Shown: in pieces, positions 35,164 through 48,114 of the stretch
How positions within the stretch are numbered: position 1 is the stretch's first letter
Layout: each line of letters begins with the position of its first letter
Assembly (NCBI GenBank): GCA_033239005.1
Contig: BSQZ01000034.1
Span: 4,044,501-4,108,500 of the forward strand
DNA length: 64,000 nt
Origin: Lamellibrachia satsuma
Taxonomy: Eukaryota > Annelida > Polychaeta > Sabellida > Siboglinidae
Direction: 5' to 3'
The notes under the pieces: generated by a model
Told to the model about the DNA's origin: nothing
Seen by the model: the letters and a program-made list of their open reading frames with translations, nothing else
Database searches by the model: none
Program-made: the position numbers and the translations under genes

Positions 35164-36446
35164 ATGGCGTTCGTACATAAACAGTCGTGCGAAGGGGTCA
35201 AGACCGAGCTGGATCTCTTTACCGTACCCCCACTCAAAACAGCATCGTCGACAGCCACGTGGTGGAACATCAACCCATGGCCTCTCTGGACTCTGGTGGA
35301 CCGATAGAATTCCTGATCCCTGGATCGGGAGACGATTACCTGGATCTCGCCATCACAATGCTACATGTGCAGGTGAAGGTGACGCGAGCCAACGGGGACG
35401 ATCTCGAATTGGCCGATCCCGTGGGACCAGTGAATAACTGACTGCATTTGCTGTTCGGTCAGGTCGACGTCTACCCGAACGGCACGCTCGTGACCCATTC
35501 GACCAACACGTACGCGTATCGTGCCTACATCGAGACGCTGCTGAGTTACGGTACCGATGCCAAGGTCACGCAGCTGACGAGTCAGCTGTGGCACAAGGAC
35601 ACGGCCGCTCACATGGATGCCGTCGAGATAGTCGACGGACCCGTGGCTAACGCAGGGTTCGTGGCTCGACGAGAGCACATCGTACGGAGTCGAATGGTCG
35701 ACATGATGGGTCGTCTACACGTGGACCTGTTTCTGCAAGATACATTCCTGATCAACGGCGTCGATGTCAAGATCCGACTGGTGCGCAATAAGGCTTCGTT
35801 TGCGCTGATGGCTGGTGGACCCGACCCCGCTTACAGAATCAAAATCGTCAATGCCACCTTGTTTGTCAAGAAGGCCACCCTCAATCCCGCCGTGCAGATG
35901 GCACACATCAAGGCTCTCGAGAAGAGCACGGTCAAGTATCCGATGCGGTCCGTCGACTGCAAGGTGTACTCCATTCCCGCGGGCGCTCGGTCGCACACGC
36001 ACGAGAACCTGTTCCTCGGCACTCTGCCGAAACGTCTGGTGCTGTGCTGCATCGATAACGACGCCTACAACGGTGCGTACGACAATAATCCGTTTCACGC
36101 CAAGAACAACGCCATAAGCTTCCACGCGGTGTACGTGGACGGACGACAGATACCCTCCAAACCCTTTCAGCCCATGAGCCTGTTCACCTCGACCGGTAAG
36201 ATCTGGCAGGACGAGGGGAACGGTCTGACTCGTGACGACTACCGACACGGTTACACCTTCTTCGGTTTTGACCTGACCCCCGACCAGTGCGACGGCCCCT
36301 GCTTCCATCTGGTACAAAAGGGCAACCTGCGCATATAACTTCATTTCCGCAAAGCGCTGCAGACCACCGTGAACGTCATAGCCTACGCCGAATTCGAGTC
36401 CGTGCTGGAAATCGACAAGAGCCGCAACGTCATCTTCGACTACTGA
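35164..36446 (+). pseudogene. Major capsid protein (double jelly roll), frame-broken
   Basis: The ATG at 35164 begins M-A-F-V-H-K-Q-S-C with T-E-L-D-L-F, the conserved start of Polinton capsid proteins. After 21 codons a run of five C (35227-35231) shifts the frame; P-I-E-F, Y-L-D-L and P-V-N-N follow. An in-frame TGA (35439-35441) interrupts it; then comes a long intact stretch with Y-A-Y-R-A-Y-I-E-T-L-L, V-R-N-K-A-S-F-A-L-M and Y-R-H-G-Y-T-F-F-G-F-D-L-T. A second in-frame stop, TAA at 36336-36338, precedes 36 further codons containing V-N-V-I-A-Y-A-E-F and ending in TGA at 36444-36446. The full span of about 427 codons fits the family. Three lesions mean no full-length capsid protein from this copy as read. 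Confidence 0.9.
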
Positions 36447-36447
36447 G

Positions 36448-36936
36448 ATGGACACCTTGCAGATCGCCCGACTACTGGCGACGGACCCGTGCACCAGATC
36501 GATATTTCGCGGTGTCGTACCCAAAGACGGACTGCCTGCGACGATAGACGGCGTTCTACCTGCGGTCTTCGTGTGCAACACCGACGACAGCGACGCACCG
36601 GGCGAACATTGGATAGCGCTGTACCTGGCTGCCGACGGATGCGGCGATTACTTCTGCTCGTACGGCCTGCCGCCACGTCACGCGGCCTTCCGCACCTTCA
36701 TGAACGAACATTGTTCCGAGTGGACTCATAATAGCAAGAGACTTCAGAGTCCTCTGTCTAACGTTTGTGGACAATATTGCGTAGCTTATGTATTGCTTCG
36801 TTGTAACGGCTTGCCAATGAGAACTTTTATCAACGTATTCGGCACCGATCTAGTTGCTAACGATTGCCGCGTGTTTGATTGGCTTAAACAGATGCGACAA
36901 GGTAGACTGTACTATCACACTTCGTACATGGCATGA
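36448..36936 (+). CDS. Adenain-like cysteine protease
   Basis: 162 residues with an intact frame; the ATG lies one base after the capsid stop. The C5/C48-type pattern is visible: H-W-I-A-L-Y with His54, oxyanion-hole Gln100 (R-L-Q-S-P) and nucleophile Cys107 in V-C-G-Q-Y-C, the seven-residue Gln-Cys spacing of adenain. The catalytic acid usually sits just before a Ser-Tyr/Phe-Gly turn; here that position reads Y-F-C-S-Y-G, so residue 70 is Cys instead of Asp/Glu. The enzyme would cleave capsid-associated precursors such as the pVI-like protein. The fold assignment is firm; activity of this copy is doubtful. Confidence 0.88.
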   Translation: MDTLQIARLLATDPCTRSIFRGVVPKDGLPATIDGVLPAVFVCNTDDSDAPGEHWIALYLAADGCGDYFCSYGLPPRHAAFRTFMNEHCSEWTHNSKRLQSPLSNVCGQYCVAYVLLRCNGLPMRTFINVFGTDLVANDCRVFDWLKQMRQGRLYYHTSYMA

Positions 36937-37281
36937 TGGTCAACATCCGCAGGTCACCTCATCGTCACCCTCGAGCCTCTGGCGAGGTGGAGACACCCCT
37001 AAGCTCGCGACCTCTGGCGTGATGGTCAACATCCGCAAGTCGCCTCATCTTCATCGTCATAGTTGTCGTGATATTACGCGCTACCCATATTGTATCGCCA
37101 TGCTGCTGCTGCTGCTTGTGTTGTTCAATAAAATACGTGTGCACTCGTACGATACCGTGTTTTGTTCGTTTCTCGTCTCCTCGTTAGGTCCTTTGATCTC
37201 AGTTATTAATGCCCACTGTTAACTTACTCTTTCATCTCAGTTATTAATTATCCTATTAATGACCGTTGTTAACAGACAGTC
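36935..37281. repeat. 3' non-coding region of the Polinton with an 86-bp direct repeat and a poly(A) signal
   Basis: GATGGTCAACATCCGCARGTCRCCTCATC occurs at 36935 and again at 37021 (period 86), the first copy overlapping the protease stop codon. AATAAA at 37127-37132, followed by a GT-rich stretch (GTGTTTTGTTCG), is a good polyadenylation signal for the rightmost transcripts. No further gene before the terminal repeat. Confidence 0.75.
37127..37132 (+). terminator. Polyadenylation signal AATAAA
   Basis: AATAAA about 190 bp after the protease stop, with a GT-rich downstream element at about 37157-37170. Confidence 0.55.
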
Positions 37282-37470
37282 GTTCCTATGTCCACTATCG
37301 ATGGCTACTGGTTATCTTTCGGTACTCCTACAGCCCTAGGGGGCGCTGCGCACGGTTTGTGGTGTTCCTACAACCGTCAGGGGGCGCTCTGATTGGCTGC
37401 GCGCGCAACCGGAAGTCGTTCAGACACATGGGCACCGGATTTGCTTACTCAGAAACTTACGTCTACTACT
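37282..37470. repeat. Polinton right terminal inverted repeat
   Basis: 189 bp, reverse complement of 24494-24684 with few differences. Inside it, CCTACA-R-CC-(4 nt)-GGGGGCGCT occurs twice (about 37327-37347 and 37366-37388), giving two direct internal repeats. Confidence 0.95.
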
Positions 37471-37476
37471 GAGATG
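37471..37476. other. Target-site duplication, right copy (GAGATG)
   Basis: Identical to 24488-24493. Confidence 0.92.
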
Positions 37477-37575
37477 GTGTTCCTGGTATGTCGACGTTAA
37501 ATGTGTATTCTGTAGAAAGGTTATTCACAATGCATCTAAGTAGTAACGATAACCTACCACAACTTTTGTTCTTAC

Positions 37576-37845
37576 CTTTGCTGATAATCTTTTCTGGTGC
37601 AATTCGCTGCTCTCGTTCGACAAATCTTGCATCTGTGACTGCAGTTTTGTAGTATCGCTCACCAATTGCTGCATATGTGTTTGTAGCGAGATAACAGAAC
37701 TCTTCACAAATTGGTCATGAACGGCATCGCCGGATTTCTTACTATTATTCGATGGTAGATTCGGCGTACAAAACCAGCTTTGTCAGTTGGCTACAGTGTA
37801 CAGCGTAGTTGCCAACAAACTGACGAGTAGATTAAGTTTTGCCAT
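37576..37845 (-). CDS. CTHRC1-like first exon (candidate first exon of gene B), with an in-frame TGA
   Basis: On the minus strand an ATG (37845-37843) begins a signal-peptide-like stretch (A-K-L-N-L-L-V-S-L-L-A-T-T-L) of 20 residues. TGA at 37785-37783 follows; beyond it the same frame continues Q-S-W-F-C, then a heptad-rich coiled coil (L-Q-T-H-M-Q-Q-L-V and L-Q-S-Q-M-Q-D-L) to a GTAAG donor after 37576. The 270-bp exon ends in phase 0, matching the phase-0 acceptor of gene B's middle exon. A plus-strand relative is at 52698-52952. The TGA means this copy is either a pseudogene or uses another start or exon border. Confidence 0.6.
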
Positions 37846-39963
<2,118 letters not shown>

Positions 39964-40198
39964 ATGGCGAGGCTGATTCTACTCTTCAACCTGTTGCCTG
40001 CTATCGCCTATACACTTGACACACAAAGCACGCTCCCACGAGATCCCCTGTGCGCGTGCACTGTCAATGTGCCGGAGAGAGGCTGCGGCAATTCCTGCGG
40101 ATGCGGCGCAGACGAAAATGTCGTGAAGAAGAGTGAGTTTCTCGCTTTGCAGACCCAGATGCAAGAGTTGCGACAGGAACTGGCGATGAAGAGAACAG
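39964..40198 (+). CDS. CTHRC1-like gene C, first exon (signal peptide, Cys-rich, coiled coil)
   Basis: The ATG opens a signal peptide (L-I-L-L-F-N-L-L-P-A-I-A-Y), then L-P-R-D-P-L-C-A-C, a Cys/Gly segment (C-G-N-S-C-G-C-G) and a short coiled coil (L-Q-T-Q-M-Q-E-L-R-Q-E-L). It ends at an ACAG|GTATGG donor. A close minus-strand relative is at 61098-61329. The exon ends in phase 1 whereas the middle exon at 45269 begins in phase 0, so an additional exon of 3n+2 bases probably lies between, which I could not identify. Confidence 0.7.
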
Positions 40199-41610
40199 GT
40201 ATGGCACACGCAGGAATTTCAAAACACATGAGATCATATGTGTCATATTAGTAACAGCACTATAATTAAAAATAAATAAAAAAAAGAATGCATCACGAGT
40301 TCTTTGCAAATACACATTTAACTCTAATAAAATGTTTGATCGACTAAATCTTAACAGTAAATAGTAAAACAGTAATAAAATGTATTAATTCAGTTTGAAA
40401 CAAATTTCAATTTTTTGTGTTATGCAATAAATCGTGTTGCAGACAATACGGCGTTTGAGCCGATTATGTGTATATTACTTTTACGCTTGATGTTTTAGCG
40501 CATATGAAACAATGTTCACGTCGATCCTTGGCTGACGGGAGAGAAAACGGTGTCTTAATGGTAGGCTATTTAATTTAGCTGGTCGAACTTGTTTCTCAGT
40601 CATTATTACATATTAGTTATTGTAATACATACTTTTATTTCTTCGATATGTCATATTATAATTGTTAGTGCTATTAAGTCACATGCAACCTCTTCTACGG
40701 TAGCGAATGAAGTATACCATATGCGAAGCAGGAACAAAGGCTAAGCATCTTCGATCTCCGATACCTCAGACTCATACTTGGCATTACCATCAGCTTTTAT
40801 TCATTTTGTCGCTCACTCGCTGTCAGCAACGTCAGCAGAGCGTGCGAGTTTGAATTGTCTATTTAATGATGCTCAAAGAATCGAGTAGTGGCCGGCTGAC
40901 GTTGTTTGTGTGGAATTACAAAACGCGAACGAACGTGCTTTTTCAGTGTTTATCTCTTGCGTTTTGAATTGTGTAGCGTGTCGATCGATTGTCGCTTGGT
41001 TTGGTAGATGCGCTGAAACTGCATCTTTGCTGAGTGGAAAACAAACAACGCAACACCTCATTGTAGGCTTACATTAAGTTTATTTAGCACCATCAAAACA
41101 ATTCAAAGCACATGTAGATTGAACAAAATACATCACGCAAAACAAGCACTAGTTATGAAATAGATCGGTGATCAATGACATTGTTCCCGAGTCACTCCCT
41201 AGAAGCGCCCCGCTTTCTTCGCGTAGTTCACAATGGCGCCACACTGCGGATTAGCTACCAATCTCATTTAGAGGCTGATTTCACCCATAGCGGCAGATCA
41301 GATTCGGGCCACGTTTGAGAACTAATAGACGCGCACCCAATACTTCGCACTCGCGCACTGCGGTTCTATAGGGAACAACACGGTATACCAAAGCTTGCCT
41401 TTGGAATGGAGCAAGGCGTGTCGGCCGTCCAGCTCAGTGGTTCAGGGATGTTTGCAAGCGAGATGTGAAATCTGCTCCTATCAGCGTCGAGTCCTGTGAA
41501 TCTGCTGCAGACCGCAACAACTGGCGATGCGCAGTGGTATCAGGAAACAGATGAAACGAACTGTGGACTGAGAAGACAGAGCGGCATAGCGAAAGATCAT
41601 TGACTACCAC

Positions 41611-42012
41611 GCCTATACATCAAACTGTCTACACCTGTAGGGACTGCCACTCAATAATCAGCCTTTGTAATCATAGCAGATGCTGTGCGAAACTCTGATT
41701 TCACCTTCGGCTCAACTCCATTATCTTTCGAGATAATCGGATGCCAATGAATACGTTATATCCAACCTTCCATAACTTTGAAAAACATATTTCAGTCAAT
41801 ATATCTACAACGCCTATACATCAAACTGTCTACACCTGTAGGGACTGCCACTCAATAATCAGCCTTTGTAATCATAGCAGATGCTGTGCAAAACACTGAT
41901 TTCACCTTCGGCTCAACTCCATTATCTTTCGAGATAATCGGATGCCAATGAATACGTTATATCCAACCTTCCATAACTTTGAAAAACATATTTCAGTCAA
42001 TATATCTACAAC
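41611..42012. repeat. Two-copy tandem duplication, unit 201 bp
   Basis: Units 41611-41811 and 41812-42012 differ at about two positions (GCGAAACTCTG against GCAAAACACTG), so the duplication is recent or kept uniform. Confidence 0.92.
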
Positions 42013-42617
42013 GAAATACACAGATTTACCAGGAATAACTAATTGTAAATTCCTGGGTACCTTTCTGTGATGACCGTACTTAAAATAGTTTATCTCATTT
42101 TGTATTCTCCGTCCATGTTCCCATGTCCTGCGTGTAGGCATTTATTTTTCTAAACATTTATTAAAATCTGCCAATGTTCGGAACATGTGACTAATTTATC
42201 AAGTTATTGTTGTAAGTTGTGTTCATCTTCATCACCTTTAAAGATGCATTCTCAATTTTATTTTTCGCTTGTCTCGTTTCAGACAAATTAGTAATTTATG
42301 TTTGACTAAATCACTGGACAAAAGAATAAATTAGTGTTAGCCCAAATGAAACGAAAACGGACAGTATAGCCCACCTCTATATACTATGTAATAAGTTACC
42401 TGATTTGATGATCAACGTAAATTATGTCGATGTTTATAACGCAATTACGCACTCTTGTATTAAACCGACTGCGCATTTTGCATAAACGATTCACACACTG
42501 CATATTTGAACATCAATGAACGTGATTTAATCATCATCTTTAATATTTTAAACACATTTGTGCCTTTCGCAAATGTCAGTATTTTTTTATATATCATCTT
42601 CCAATGACTTGGAAGAT

Positions 42618-42735
<118 letters not shown>

Positions 42736-44279
42736 TCCGAAAAGTACACATTTACTACAACTATGTGTAATTTTTCTATTCAGCCGATTATATCATCCCC
42801 GTTTAGCTTATGTAATGATCTTTGATATGGCACTTTATATTATTCCTACCGTCTTTTTTTCTAAAATGTAATGGCACAGTTTATCGCGTTTATCTTCGTT
42901 GATACCATTTCTGCATATTTTACCCTAAGTAATCTGATTTATCTTCCTCCAATTAAATATATGATACTAGTAATTAACTAGTCATCTCTGGTTTGAAGTT
43001 CTGAAATATCCATGGAAGTATCCGTTTATGTCTTATGTAATTAGAAACCCATTTTGTATTACATTTCACGCATTGTCTTCTAGTTGTACGACCTTATCGC
43101 GAACGTTCTATTTATTCTTTATATCATCAAAGAGACTAATTTTTGCTCAAAGCTTTTTTGGACTTTCTAGTTTCAGTTGTTGCTGTATTGAGTGCCTCTT
43201 TCAAATTGGTATTGTTTTTTTCACCAGTACGCTTTTTTACATATTCAACATCATTTGATTGTTCGTGCTTTGACTAGTAGCTTCTTTCAACATGTGTTTT
43301 CCCTGGACTCTAGTATTTTAAAAGGTTCAAGCATGTTGTTACCGTCTTGTTCTGCAGTGTGTTTTATCCAATCTATCTTTGCTAAATATTTGTTGACAAC
43401 GTTTTGATTGCCCTGGTGGAAATCTCTCCTTATTATTTGATTTTACTCTGATTTTAAATTTTACTATGATTACTGCAAACCAATGGGTCATGCAACCGAA
43501 CATTGCCATGTCAACTAATTCATATGTACATGGTAAAAAAACGCCCGTAATAATACTACATTTCCTTATTCACCTTCACTACAGCGTATTGTTTCGTTCT
43601 TCTGTTTGTCTACGTGTGGAGTGCGGTAAACTAGTATAATGGTGACTATTACTTTGTAAGCATGTTGCTTCTTGCTTCTTCGTATTTCTGCACCTAGTTT
43701 TTTTTAGGTTACATTTTAAAATATATTAAATACTGCTACATCTCCTTCTTCCTGCTCTGTCTTTCCTGAACATTTCAAAATGTTAGTTCAGCAATATCAG
43801 TTCATTTGTCAGTTCAGCAATATCGTCTACCGTAATGTTTAATTCGGTTTGTATTTGACCATGCTTTAGGCATTTAAACACATACACTTAAATCCAGCTA
43901 CAGAACTGTGATATGAACTTTGCTTTGTAGATTCCTTTATACTGTGTGCCTATAGTCTTATTTGAGACATGTATCCAACAACGTCCCTGTACATTTAGTT
44001 TAACTAATCGTACTGTTCTTGACAATCCATATGTTTATAATATTCAACACAAAGGCTAAAATCAACTTAATTGTATATTTGGGTGATTTGCCACATACCT
44101 GTCTACTCTTCCCAATGTTCTGAGAAACATAGGACAATTTGTGGTATACTTTGTAATGTGTGTAGTTTTTTTTTTTTTTTTTTTTTCAAACGTTGCTGTC
44201 TCATTCACCCACATTGCATTCTATTTGTGACGTCTTCAACGTGATTGCAATTAACAATAACAATCTTGTAAAATATTAG

Positions 44280-44712
<433 letters not shown>

Positions 44713-44904
44713 CTCGAATTTACCGGGAACAATATTGATTGCTTTAATGATAATGATAATGATGATGATGATGGTTATGATGGTGGTGATGTTGGTTATG
44801 ATGGTGATGATGGCGATGATGGTGATGATGGAGATGATGGTGGTGATGGTGTTGATGATGGTGTTGATGATATTGATGATCATCATCATCGTCTATCTGA
44901 GAGC

Positions 44905-45065
44905 AACCTTGTGTTCCTTAAACTAAGTTTAACCTGGGCGACCGCGTTTTCCCTGTAGCTGCGCCCAAAATATGGAATGGACTCTGAATCACTTAAAATC
45001 ATCTAAAGTTATAGCTACCTTCCGCAAAAGAAGCTTTTTTCGAAATTACATTTCTACCTTAAATC
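44905..45065 (+). pseudogene. LINE 3'-end fragment
   Basis: Plus-strand pieces read [10 protein letters not shown] and A-T-F-R-K-R, the recurrent end of L2/CR1-like ORF2 proteins, interrupted by stops. Confidence 0.5.
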
Positions 45066-45268
45066 ATCGACCCCTCGCTCTGGCGATTACTTTTGCATAT
45101 CCCTGTTCATGATATTATACGTAACGATTTATTTTTATTCTCATTATTATTATTTATTTATTTTTTTTATATATTTTTTTAATTATTATTATTATTATCA
45201 TCATAATCATCACCAGCACCACCATCATCATCATCATTATTATACATTTTGGACTACTGTCGTGACAG

Positions 45269-45473
45269 GGGTGTGACTTCGTCAAGAAACAAGACAACAC
45301 GGTGCTTCGGGTCGCTTGGAACGGCGACTTTCGACTGATACACAAAGGTGCTAGGGGTTCATGTCGACGATTGTACTTCACTCTTAACGGCGTCGAGTGC
45401 AGCCAGCCACAAACAATCGACACTCCAGTTTTCAGCAATGTGGAGAACGGCGAAATGATTAATCCTCAATACG
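45269..45473 (+). CDS. CTHRC1-like gene C, middle exon
   Basis: AG acceptor at 45267-45268, GTAATG donor after 45473; 205 bp, one codon shorter than the other copies. It reads C-D-F-V-K, T-V-L-R-V-A-W-N-G-D-F-R-L, C-R-R-L-Y-F-T-L-N-G-V-E-C and N-P-Q-Y. The usual Trp of the R-R-W-Y block is Leu here. Entry phase 0, exit phase 1, matching the last exon at 47942. Confidence 0.82.
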
Positions 45474-45681
45474 GTAATGATGTGATTTGTTTAACTCTTC
45501 TTGAGCTCCTTCTAAAGTGGACACATTGCATTTACTTAACTGAGTCAACATCATGTCAATGATGCAAAAATAGAACATAGAGAGAGAGAGAGAGAGAACC
45601 TTTACATTTACGTACAAGGTAAAGATTCACGGAGTAGATGTCACGGTATGCAAGAACATGTATATGAACATTCATAAGTAT

Positions 45682-45906
<225 letters not shown>

Positions 45907-46041
45907 ACATATGTGTTATCTAGGTTGACATATCACTGCAAAATGCTCTATACCAATCAGGTAATTTTTATTTCCGTGATATATTATATCCATCCAGATA
46001 ATACACGGTTGCATCGTTCTGAGAATCCTATGGTAAACATA

Positions 46042-46119
46042 CGTTTGTGAACGTCTAATTGATATCAGCACGACAAGCCGCTGTATATCGTGTTGATATC
46101 CACTCGACGTTCACAAACG
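46042..46119. repeat. Imperfect palindrome, hairpin-forming
   Basis: Outer arms CGTTTGTGAACGTC (46042-46055) and GACGTTCACAAACG (46106-46119) pair perfectly. Inner arms GATATCAGCACGA (46061-46073) and TCGTGTTGATATC (46088-46100) pair with one mismatch (a G-U pair in RNA), with a 14-nt loop and a symmetric 5-nt internal loop. Confidence 0.85.
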
Positions 46120-47941
46120 ATTGTAAGCGTAATCAAGTTATGTAGGATAAACGAGGAAGGATAATTCAGGGCTAAAACATTTTATTCTCAACTACAAGAT
46201 ACAGGTAAGTTATCCAGAAAAGTCCATGTCAAGAAAGTATATATATGTTGATCAAAAATCATGTTTGAGAAAAGTGCGGACTGTTCAAGAAGATCAATCT
46301 GTTGTCGTGTTGGTGATCACGTGTAGCAGGACAAACAATTTCCAGCAGCAGTGGCTGGTTTTTTGTTTGTATGAACATTGACGCTATTGTGGATATAAGA
46401 ATCGGGCAGCGCGGTGAACGGCGTCTTGGTAGTTATGTCGCGACAGTTTAATCTGTTTATTTGTATTTTTGTATTTCGTTTGCATTTCTTATTTGTGTTT
46501 AAATATTTTTATACCCTGCTGATGCTTAATGTTGATACCTTGCTGACGCGTAATGGCAGAAACCTGAGCTTGTTTGCTACAGGAACACACAAAGAGTAAC
46601 TGTTGTTAAAGGTCATTTAATAAATGCATCGTGATAATAAAATACATGTATCGATGAGAAATAGCTGGTACAAACATGTTCATCGAGAAAAATATCATAC
46701 ATGTAAATCGATGAGATATAGCTTAATCACCAATACAAACTAGCTCATCGAGAAAAGCAATTATTAAATGACATGTAAAAGTAGCAAAGGTGGGGCGATC
46801 ATTTATCCCACAAACCAGTTATGCATTATAGAGCGATGAATGTGTACATACAGTACATAATCATGATAACACGGTACACAACACGAGAACATTGGTGGTA
46901 GAAAGGGGAGGATGGTGGGAGGAAAAACGTCCAATGTGTTGCTTCAAGAAAACACGACTTGCGTCAGCGAAGTTTGCAACACAAAGGGACAGGGTTTAAA
47001 TTGTCACGTGGTCACATGACTAAAACCATTTCGCGTACTCCGGACTGTTTCTCGTGTTGCGGACCGCAACAAACATAGCAAAGTAGATTATCGCCTCACA
47101 TTATATAAATACTATTTTTACAAGTGTAAAAATATTCATATGCAACAAATTTACAAAACACGTTGTTCTCCAGAGGGGGCTATTTGTATTATGTTTAAAT
47201 TATGCTTTTGTTCGGTTCTTAAGAAGAAGAAGAAATGTTTTTATTTGACCCATCATACATTTCACATAATACATATATAGCCATATTAAATTATAATTTT
47301 AAATAATACATGTGTACATGGCTGTATTTAAACATGGTATATATTAAGGTAAACAAACAAATAGGGTCAGGAGACTCCATCTTGCAAAATAAAATAAATA
47401 CAACTAAATCAGTTGGTCATACACATATAATTCTTCCGAGAAGAGAAAAAGAAGAAAGAAAACAATATAATAATACCATCTCTGATTGTGTGTGCGTATG
47501 AGTGTGCGCGTGCATGTGCTTGTTCGTGTACATGTGCGTGTTCGTGTATTACTATTCTCGCTTGGTTATGTGTGTTTGTAGTTTATGCGCCTTTTAGTAT
47601 AAGGGTGACAGGCTTCTTTTTCAAAAACGTGTATCAGGTGTGCTTGTTATTGGCATGAAGGACATAGTCGACAATACAAGTGTTGAATTCATGATACGAC
47701 TACGATGCACAGACCGATGCGAACATAGCTTGATTTCAAGGTATTCGACCACCTTAAGATTGTTCTAGTAATGTCTCGTTTACATCGTCAGTTCGTAGCA
47801 CAAAGCCTTCAGCAGACAATCTAACGTAACCTAGCTTAAAACAACATTCCAACGATTAGTGAGATGCAGTATATAGTTGTTTATAATAATATAATATATT
47901 TCGTTATAATAATAATATGTAGTGCGTTATTGTTTTTCCAG

Positions 47942-48114
47942 TGGAGGGATACTGTCGAGGTCTGCCGGCTGGCAACGTGCTTGTCGAATGGAACATTGGT
48001 GATTGTATCAGCCCGAATTATCAAAAAGGCGACAGTTACACTGGATGGACATCGACAGTACGTATCATCGTCGAGGAGATCAGCTTGGAAGACGCTGTCC
48101 AGGCTATTGTTTAG
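47942..48114 (+). CDS. CTHRC1-like gene C, last exon
   Basis: Acceptor TGTTTTTCCAG, exon start TGGAGGGATACTG, stop TAG at 48112-48114. It reads Y-C-R-G-L-P-A-G-N-V, V-E-W-N-I-G-D-C, Y-T-G-W-T-S-T-V-R-I-I-V-E-E. The frame is intact and phases agree with the middle exon, so gene C is the best-preserved copy in the window. Confidence 0.85.

Noticed and set aside
44750..44890. Coding Asp/Met repeat protein from the GAT-rich tract
   Set aside because: Simple trinucleotide repeat adjoining an AT array with no flanking coding signal.
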